A stretch of 64,000 nucleotides of DNA from Strobilurus pachycystidiatus. Its lineage: Eukaryota; Basidiomycota; Agaricomycetes; Agaricales; Physalacriaceae. A program made the position numbers and the translations under genes. The notes under the pieces are model-generated. The model had not been told where the DNA came from. It worked only from the letters and a program-made list of their open reading frames with translations, and ran no database searches. This document shows, piece after piece, positions 56,257 to 64,000 of this stretch (positions are counted from its first letter, which is position 1; every line of letters begins with the position of its first letter). The stretch spans positions 1,054,001-1,118,000 of the forward strand of contig JAHLMK010000011.1 in the NCBI GenBank assembly GCA_019915135.1. Direction: 5' to 3'.

Positions 56257-57683
56257 ATGATCCAGAAGGACGCTCTGCCCGACGATCCTACGCCCTCGGA
56301 TGCCCCGCCGTCCTACGAGGATGTAGCGGGTCCGTCATCATCTGCCACCGCACCACCACCTCGAGATGTGAAGCGCGCGCCGGGCTCGTCCACGCCTTCC
56401 TCTCCAGCAAGTGCATCTTTCTCGGGATTCGGCGGCGGCCAAGCGGCCCCGTCATCCTCATCATTCGCAGGCAGTCTTACCTCTGGGCTATCAGGATGGT
56501 GGACCACAGGACCTTCGCGTGAAGTGAAGGCTACAGTCACTGCTCTCATTCGCGACTTGGTCAAACCAGCCGCTACTGCATCCCCCATTGCCGTTCTCGA
56601 CAGCTGTGCAGATGCATGTAGAAAACATTCCGTCTCTCTGTCATCCCTCCTCCAAGAGAAATCCATCGAGGGTCATACACCACTCTATTGGGCTATCATC
56701 AACCATCCTCCATCCGAATACCAACCCGATGATCCCCTGATAACTTCCCTCTTCAATTTTGCACGTCCCCTCAGCGTACAGCCACCGCCAAGACGTGTTA
56801 TTCAACGCGCTGTGTCCCGGCGTGCAGATGTTCCCGCGACAGCCCCATCTCTCGCGGTCAGAACCCATCGAACTCGACGATGCGGACATGGAACGCGTCG
56901 CAAAGATGATTCACTCCGTACATTCGCGCCAATCCATCTTGCAGTCGATGCAGTACATCCACGGTCTCTGGACCAACATGCGTGCTTTGGGCATTCACGA
57001 AGATGGGATCTGGGAGGTTGTCGACGTTGCATGGCGGCTCCACCGTGCTGCTCTTTTCATATGACCATTGTTCCTCCTTTCCCTTCCATGCATTTCACTC
57101 ATACACACTACGCAATCAGTTTCACCCTTGTGAGAGGAGACGAACATACAAGGTGAAGTTATGGCTTCTTGTTGGAATCGCCAAGGGACTTGACAGCGTC
57201 AAGGTTCTCACCGCTGGAAAGTCGGACAGGCTTTCCGTAATGGCATCCCCCGGCCAAGCCGCTTTTGCATCAGACATCGAGATTCCTCTCTTTCAAAAGC
57301 GCATGCACATGGGCTCAAAGATTCCTCTGGAGTTCATCGCGCGCGGCAGATTGTGGACCTTGGTGTTTTGCACGGCTCAATACGATGTACACGAGGGCAG
57401 GGGTGTTAGGCGGGGTCAGTGGTGTCTCAAGCTGAAGATTTCCGACCAGAGCGCACCGACATACGTCGACTCGCAACTGGTTGTAGAATCGCGGAGCTCA
57501 TCAACTCCGATATCCACTAGACTGAAGAGTGTCATGGAACTTCAGCCTTTCCAGTCCATTACCGTCGCGGTTGACGATGCGCTGCATCATGAAGGTTCTC
57601 CATACCTTCAGACAGATGGAACTCTGAAAACTCGCGTAGAAGTGCGGCTGGCTAAGCCAGAGGGCGAATGTATTATATGCTGA
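56257..57683 (+). CDS. Unknown protein with N-terminal PPxY and C-terminal CaaX
   Basis: The N-terminal exon starts at 56257 and encodes DAPPSYEDVAGPSS, with a PPxY motif of the type bound by Nedd4/Rsp5 ubiquitin ligases. A Ser/Pro/Gly-rich linker leads to a helical region with an ankyrin-like GHTPLYWAIIN. A second segment (~56790-57016: RQDVLFNALCPGVQMFPRQ, IHGLWTNMRALGIHEDG) lies one frame over, and I find no intron long enough to explain the shift near 56768. The third segment (57154-57683) starts VKLWLLVG and ends ECIIC*, a consensus CaaX box. The family looks conserved but is unknown to me. Junction coordinates inside the gene are approximate. Confidence 0.55.
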
Positions 57684-58708
57684 TGTGGTCTGTATACGCT
57701 AAGTTTCCTGTACATCTTATGAGCTATTTAGTGACTGATAAATGGAACCGAGGTAGTGACTGATAAGTGGAAACGTCGGCCATGATTCGAGGCGCTCAGA
57801 GCTTGGGGATATCTCGTACTGAGATTCCCTACTTGCAACATCTATTGAATCAAACACCGTTACTGAAGTGCACTGATGCTCATACCTAGGCCGCTCGATT
57901 CCCTCATGTTTTTCTGGCGATGTTCTTCGAAGCGTCTACTGTATAAGTTACGCGAGTCGTGATTTCTGCTCTGTGGTACGATTTGGCTTGCGACATGTTT
58001 TCCTTGGATTGAGGTCTTTACTTCACCTGCATCGGCGTCTTGCGTGGGCAATTAGGTATCCCGCTATAGTAACATAAACCGCTGGGATCGTAGAAATGAT
58101 TGCTTTCGGAATCCGCTGAGCACCTTGCTTGATAGATCGTTTCATAATTTGTGCAAGAATAGATCACACCTCTGAAGAATGAAGTTCAAAGCAGGTTCAA
58201 GACATTGTCCCGGTGAAACAAATTGCCGTAGTCTTGCCAAAAGCCTCGGTGACCTGGTCTCCGGAGTCCGTACCTTCGAGGCATCTGTCGCTTGTCTAAG
58301 CCTCCCAAAGGGCGGAGCCTGAACCGCGTGTCGCCTCTAACCCTGATTTCACATGTACTTCAAATATGCGGATCGGGGCAATTATATCCATCTTGACCCC
58401 GCATACTATCGAGCGTCCAACTCTTTTCGTCGGGCGTGAGCGAGACCTATTTAGTTGGTGCCCGCTCTCCCACTTTAGTGACACGCCCTTACGATTTGAC
58501 GACCCAGTAAGTAGCGAGCTCGCCGTATCGTACGATGGCCGTCAACGCTCACGATGCCCCACAGCCTAACGCTACGACACGACTATCAGTATATATTTCC
58601 TGCACCTCTTTCACGAACAACTCTATATAGGTACGTCCTCGATGGCCCCGTTTGAACACGGACTAGATGCATTAATGGTTAGACGAACCCAATCATCATA
58701 CTATCAAC
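57684..58708. other. Intergenic, 1 kb
   Basis: No gene seen. Near the left end TAGTGACTGATAA-TGGAA is repeated at 57729-57747 and 57754-57772. The rest holds only short ORFs. Confidence 0.5.
57729..57772. repeat. Short tandem repeat, 25-bp period
   Basis: Two 19-bp copies differing at one base, just 3' of the PPxY/CaaX gene. Confidence 0.7.
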
Positions 58709-61427
58709 ATGCTATCCCCCGAGACACCTGTTTCCCGCCCTCGCCCCCCCGCCCAGATGCGCCGCTCCCACACCATGGCGGCAAAGCGCTCATCCCCACC
58801 GCCGCCATACGCACACTCCTACGCCTTCCCGTCTCTGACAAATCGCAATCCCATGGACACTCTCCTCGGCTCTCCCATTTCTGCTACGTACCGGCGAATC
58901 GAGCGTGAAGTGTCCTCGCCTAGGCTTTCCGTCTCCTCGCTTGACTCCGCTGACGAAGACAACTTGGACCGGCTTCACGACAAATCGCGCGAGGAACTGT
59001 CTAGCCTCCTTCTGAAAGCGGATGGCGTTATCAAACAGAGAGAGAGTGGTATGTCATTCTGCCTGCTAGTATCATTCAGACGTCTTAGTTATCTATATAG
59101 AACTTGATCACGCCTCTGCTATTGTCAAAAGTCTCTACGAAGATAACGTCTCACTCAAGTCCAAACATTCCGGATTCTTTGCTCGTTTCCCACTCTCAAA
59201 TGCCGGTTCCCCTTCTCCCTCCCAGATTACAATGTCTTCCACCCTCTCTCCCCGAGTCTACTCGAACAGCTTATCTCGCTCGAACAGCATGTCTCGAGGT
59301 TCATCCGTCCAGTCATCTGCTGCCTCCACTTACCGTCACGTTCGTCGCATATCTATCCGTCCCGACGATCTTGCCCTGCTTTCCGACCAGAATGCAGAGC
59401 TAATCCAGAAGCTCGAAAAGCTCGAGTCAGAATCTGCCAGCGCTGAGCTTTCTGGTCGGAGAAAGTTGAAGCAACTGGAGAGGGAGATCCAGATGTTACG
59501 AGACGATCTTGACAAGACTCAGCTCAAGAGTCAGGAATACGAGGAACAGGCACAGCGTATGAAGCCGCTGGAGGTCGCTCTGAAGCGACAGGTCGAGCGT
59601 GAAGCCCGCACTAGTCGCCCAAACACACCACCTTGCGCAGAGACGCAGGAGGAGGAGGACGAGGACGAGACCATCATCAAGGACTTTGCACCTGGTGGTC
59701 CCCTTTCGCGATCTCCAGTCAAACTCTTTGGCAGATCTGCATCCTCCTCAGAACCTCTGGCATCGTCCTCCAAGGAGGCGACACCTCAGATGACTTCCCA
59801 CGCTGTCCCTCCCGATGTAGTTCCCTTTCCTTCGACAGAGGACGGCGACGAAGCACCAGAGCACCCTCTCGCTGCGGGAGATTCATCCCTGCCATTTTCC
59901 GAGCCCGAGCTTGCTCTTGTCTCGCAGCTCTTGACCAAGATACAGGAACTGGAGGATACGAATGCTAAGATTTTGGAGCAGCAGGCCGAAACTTCGAGCA
60001 AGCTCTTAGCCGTGCAGAGGGAGACGGAAAATATGACCAGAGTCTACGATTGTCTGAACGATCCTACAATGGAGTTCGTGGCAGACGATTCGGCCACACC
60101 ACCGTCGAAGTTTAGCGAGGAGGACACCACTATACGTTTCCGAAGTTTTCGAAAGACGCTGGAGGGCAATGCAAAGCCACCGTTCCTGGGCGATACTTTC
60201 CTGGGCAATTCGGGAGCGCACAAGACTCGCAAGTCCGTTCAGGGCTTGTTCGACTCGCCGGTGCCTTCATCTTCCGGAGTGTCGGCATCGTCGTCCTTAC
60301 GGAAACCCAGGGGTCTCTCAATTCCCTTCGAGTCGCCCTACCATGGGCACTCGAACTCCGCCGACAGCTTTGGTGGTGTTCAATCCCCCGGACTATCATC
60401 TGTACATTTCTCCTCGTCATCGGCATGTTCAACGCCGCCACAAGAGATGTCCCCTCCATTCTATCCAGCGACTCTGCAAAATGAACTAGGTGATGATTGG
60501 AGCATTAACGCGCCTTTACATCACCTTCGTAACACCAGCCTCTACAGTCTTGGTCTTGCTGAATACTCTGCCCCCTCTTCTCCCACTCCTCAGTCCCCAG
60601 ATACCGTTCCCCAGAGCTTCCGCACATTGTTCGCCAGCGAGATGGAAGCTTATCATCGCGAAAATGGGTACAAGACGCCGCAGATGAAAACTACCGGGTT
60701 AGATCTCACTCTTGAACCGCCTGTGCCTCACGATGTTGTCAATGATGCTTCACCCTCCGTCGGTTCCCCAACGCCATCTACACCCTCTCTCGTAAATTAC
60801 GAACGTCAGCGGCGAATGTCGCAGACCGTCCGCGCGCGAACAAATCGCTGGGTAAACGGGCGCTTTACCGATTCTGTCTTGGCACCATCTGTAAAGCGGA
60901 GAAGAAAAGGGAAGTCGGATGAGCCAGCGCCAATAGAGGAAACGACAGCACCCGACTTGCCGCAGGTTGAAGTCAACCAAACAGCGCCGGACAGCGAGGG
61001 CGAGGCCTCTGACGAGGGAGGCCGAACACCCCGTGCGAAGCGCAGGCCGAAATCTCTATTGCTCGTGCTCACTCAGCCCGTTGTGCCGCGGCGTATCTCG
61101 CATGCGTTTGATAGCGTCGTGGAGAAGTTCCAGGGACACAAACGTTCAGCCAGTCAGGCCTCCACTCCTGTGAAGGACTCGTTCAACGAAGATGCATCTT
61201 CACCTGTGGCGCAGGCTGATAATTCGATGGAAGTGTTTGTCGATCGTTCGCAGGTAGCAGAGTCGCATAAAGGCTTGACGAAGGTCATGATGGAGGTGTG
61301 GATGTGGTTGCAATTTGGTATCATCATTCTAGTATTTCTATGGGCGATGGCTCGCAAAGGGCCCAAGTCGGTACTCGTAGACGCAAGTTCGGGTAAGAAG
61401 TCGAAGAGTAGTGTTTCCAGGAGATGA
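58709..61427 (+). CDS. Tail-anchored coiled-coil protein, unknown function
   Basis: Exons 58709-59048 and 59101-61427; 888 aa. The N-terminus is Pro/Ser-rich. Residues ~90-140 (SREELSSLLLKADGVIKQRE, ELDHASAIVKSLYEDNVSL) form a conserved-looking helix interrupted by the only intron. Coiled coils follow at ~205-285 (LALLSDQNAELIQKLEKLE, LKQLEREIQMLRDDLDK) and ~395-445 (LVSQLLTKIQELEDTNAKILE). A long Ser/Pro-rich part contains basic KRRRKGK and KRRPKS motifs. One membrane helix lies ~30 residues from the end (WMWLQFGIIILVFLWAMA), followed by a basic tail. This layout fits a tail-anchored protein of the ER, nuclear envelope or cell cortex. I cannot assign a family. Confidence 0.78.
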
Positions 61428-62031
61428 TGTACATCTACGTTGATTATGTGTTATGTAGAGGACTGAATTGAGATCCTTGTATACCAGTTTTGTTTTGCGC
61501 GCTATTACTAGTCTGCAGACGTATGCAAATGTTGTTAATTGAGAACGGTTCCGTGCGAACAAGTCCAAAGGTCTTGTTCTCGAATGGGGCGTTCTTGTCC
61601 ACAACAAGGGGTCGAACTCACGATATGTCTTGACATGGACTGATCATGCTGTCAATGTTCCACCTAATTCCGTCCTTCTGACTCCATGTCCAGCGAGCCC
61701 TTCCTCCATTGTCGCCACTTGCGCGCCAGTTCACTGACATCTGGACTTGGCTAACTCACTCTCATTCTCATTATGTAGTTTGGCGGTCCGTTCGGGTTAC
61801 AGGTTCGTTCGAGTCCCCGCAAACAATTATGCAATCTCGTCCGGCGATCTCAGTACTTGGTCCGTGCCGTGTACGAATGAATTTTGAAGAACAGTCAATC
61901 AACGGCGTAACGCCGCCCGCTTCTCAAGTTCTCACTCCCAGGCTTGTCCCTGGACGCGCGGGCCCACCTCATAATTAAATGCCTGCTCAGACCAAGTTGA
62001 ACGCCGAACGGTCTTGCTCACTTCACTTCCG
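61428..62031. other. Intergenic, 600 bp
   Basis: No gene seen. The GTTCGTTCGAGTCCCC block at ~61803 was tested as a tRNA and rejected. Confidence 0.5.
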
Positions 62032-63234
62032 ATGTGGACTTCTGCACTTTTCGTTCTCAGCCTCCCCGCCGTTTTTGCCTCGGCGCAGACCACCAGGATA
62101 CCCGCCACCGTCCAACCTGGAGTCAGCTACGCACAGTTCATCTCCCAAGCGCATGGCTTCGATGCCCCCAAGGTGCATCCCATCAACGGAACAGTGTTTG
62201 ACTGGTGGTATTTCGACGCGGTATCCAACGTCGACAAGTCCTCAGTCGTTGTCACGTTCTTCGCCTCCACTTCCGACGCGTTTCCTTTCCTAGTCCCATC
62301 AGACATCGTCACGCCCGTGTATATCTGGGCATCCTTCCCCAATGGCACTACCTCACTGGTCATCGCGGAATCTACTTGTGCGGTGGTCACAACCGCCACC
62401 GATGGTGCCTCTGGAGTATGGAAGGGAGCAGCGACTTTCTCAGGCACCCCCGACATGTCGCGCTACTCTGTCGCCGTCAACGCGCCTGAAGTTGGGGTTC
62501 AAGGTTCCCTGTATCTGGAATCGGTATCTGCTGTTCTTTGTCTTTCCAACGACGCGCGATTGCTGATTCCCTGATCCCCCCCCCAGCTGGCCCCTGCTCA
62601 TTATGCATGTGGACCTGCCAACGCTAGTCAGAACATGGAGCTCCTCCCGCACATAGGGTGGGCAAACGCTGTCCCGGATGCCACGGCATACGCCAACTTC
62701 AGTGTGTTGGGTGATGTCCTCAGTTTCACCGGAAGAGGTTATCACGACAAAGTAAGTACCGCTTTGGTGTCCTTCTGGAAGAAGCTCATTGACAGGTTGA
62801 ATTTATAGAACTGGAGCGACCAGCCCTTCGAATTGAATGTGGGCTCTTGGCTATGGGGTCATGCCTCGCTAGGCCCATATTCGCTCGTCTGGTTTGACGC
62901 GATTGATACGCGAGGGACCGAACATGTTAGCGGATACGTTGTGAAGAACGGCGCGACACTCGCGTCTACCTGCGATACGAGTTCGTTTGCCGTCCGCCTT
63001 AGCGGCGATGATGTTTCCGTCTGGCCGCCTACTGGTATTGAGCCAGCCGGGTACACCATCACATTCGACATGGGCGAAGAAGGAATCCTCCAGGCTACGG
63101 CAGAAACTGAATTGGTTGTGGCGGGAGCAGCTGACTTCCCCTACACCCGTTGGATAGGCAATATCACAGGAACTGTGGGGGGTAGCGAAGAGCTCTCTGG
63201 CGTCTCTCTTTTCGAACAATTTGCCCTCTCATAA
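62032..63234 (+). CDS. Secreted Diels-Alderase/kievitone-hydratase-like protein
   Basis: Exons 62032-62523, 62587-62751 and 62809-63234; 360 aa. The signal peptide is WTSALFVLSLPAVFASA. The first lipocalin-like half has FDWWYFDAVSNVDKSSVVV. The second has SFTGRGYHDKNWSDQPF (split by intron 62752-62808) and WLWGHASLGPYSLVWFDA. These two blocks mark the CrtC/AttH-related superfamily that includes fungal kievitone hydratase and polyketide-cyclising Diels-Alderases. Members usually act on hydrophobic natural products. No backbone synthase lies in the window, so a biosynthetic cluster is not shown and a phytoalexin-modifying, secreted role is as likely. Multiple N-glycosylation sequons agree with secretion. 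An upstream Met at 62014 is a less likely start. Confidence 0.77.
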
Positions 63235-64000
63235 AGAGGCGCGCGACACTCTTGACTTGTCGATATCAATCTTCAATGCTTATTCATTAACCAACTTTGA
63301 CACTCTCTGAAAAGAAAAGAAAAGAGAACTCGACGACAGGTGTTCGGGTTTAGGAGGTAGATCGCTGACGAGGAAGTAGCGCCCACTCGAGCGATGATGG
63401 AGACAGGTCTCCGTGAGCAGACTTGCCTTCGACAGCAATCTAAGCCTATCAGTACGGACGAGTTCGTGGCGTACGCTGCGTTCCACTTGTACCGGTCATC
63501 TGCAAAGACGCACTGGCAGTGTGTTTTTACGACCTTCCTGAGGAATCTTATTTGATCTGTGTGTTGCTGATCCAAGTACTAGTAGCCGCCTTCATACATG
63601 TTCACCACTTACAGAACTTATCCTTCCATATCGGATTACGGTGTCAGTCGTCACGGTCTCGTTAGGACGGGCTTTGACAACCGAGTTGGGCCAGCAGTGA
63701 GCCATGCTAGCTAAGCTGAAAGTTGTTTTTGCGCAATGGCCCGGGCTTGATTTGCGAGTCGGACGCAACTACATTGAAGAGGAAAGCGAGCACGCAACGC
63801 AACGTTATGCACCAAAGTAAGTCTACGACGGAATTTAGAGGTTATCAATATTAGACTCCTACTGCCATGTCCATGTGCCACAAAAATGTGTATCTTGACG
63901 TCGAATGACAGGTGCCACGCAGGGATGTGGCCACATATAAAAGGTCGGAGGGAGCCGATTCTTTCCCAACTCATTTCGTCCCTTCGTATTCCCTCACCTC
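63235..64000. other. Intergenic, right edge
   Basis: No coding sequence recognised. The last 70 bases look like the core promoter and leader of a plus-strand gene that begins outside the window. Confidence 0.5.
63936..63944 (+). promoter_or_regulatory. TATA box of a gene beyond the right edge
   Basis: TATAAAAGG is followed by a C/T-rich leader to the window end, the pattern of the TATA-containing promoters elsewhere in the window. Confidence 0.55.

Noticed and set aside
61795..61825. tRNA gene suggested by GTTCGTTCGAGTCCCC
   Set aside because: The T-stem does not pair around the TTCGAGT loop and there is no A-box or acceptor stem at the right distance.

Overview
The window is nuclear DNA of a filamentous basidiomycete, probably an Agaricomycete. 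Genes are dense and cut by many 45-60 nt GT-AG introns. The content includes a GH18 chitinase, a GPI-type aspartic protease, an Agaricomycete-style multi-pass membrane family, and fungal HRI1- and Rcf2-type proteins. I saw no transposon, tRNA, rRNA or CRISPR array. Gene models below were spliced by hand and each was checked for a continuous reading frame unless stated.

Layout. 1-479: C-terminal end of an S28 serine carboxypeptidase. 805-5918: two near-identical FAD-dependent D-amino-acid oxidase genes in an inverted repeat around a 2 kb gene-free spacer. 6215-9000: divergent AFG1-type mitochondrial ATPase and urease accessory UreF. 10048-15746: MFS sugar transporter (21 exons), GH18 chitinase, HRI1-like protein. 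15829-20453: M28 aminopeptidase and yapsin-like aspartic protease. 20898-23627: acidic Ser/Pro-rich protein and NDUFAF5 methyltransferase. 23999-31341: a 12-exon zinc-finger protein carrying a duplicated exon, and a histone-fold-like Ser/Pro-rich protein. 31684-39324: divergent RNA polymerase I subunit RPA2 and nucleoporin NUP98. 40475-47033: Rcf2-like HIG1 protein, PP2A activator (PTPA), a small membrane protein, PAPS reductase, RNase III. 48049-51667: cytochrome b5 and a multi-pass membrane protein. 51864-55913: an FG nucleoporin with an N-terminal transmembrane helix. 56257-63234: a PPxY/CaaX protein, a tail-anchored coiled-coil protein, and a secreted Diels-Alderase/kievitone-hydratase-like protein. 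The right edge carries the promoter of a further gene.

Most genes are unlinked housekeeping functions: respiration (AFG1, NDUFAF5, Rcf2, cytochrome b5), the nuclear pore (two FG nucleoporins), sulfate assimilation and secreted hydrolysis. The strongest novelty candidates are: (i) the transmembrane FG nucleoporin, whose domain order resembles vertebrate POM121; (ii) a NUP98 that stops exactly where its family normally self-cleaves; (iii) the inverted oxidase pair with a sharp identity boundary; (iv) a splicing landscape rich in 6-21 nt coding exons, four predicted GC-AG introns and stop-free 3n introns, including a 14-nt microexon that carries two catalytic acids of RNase III.
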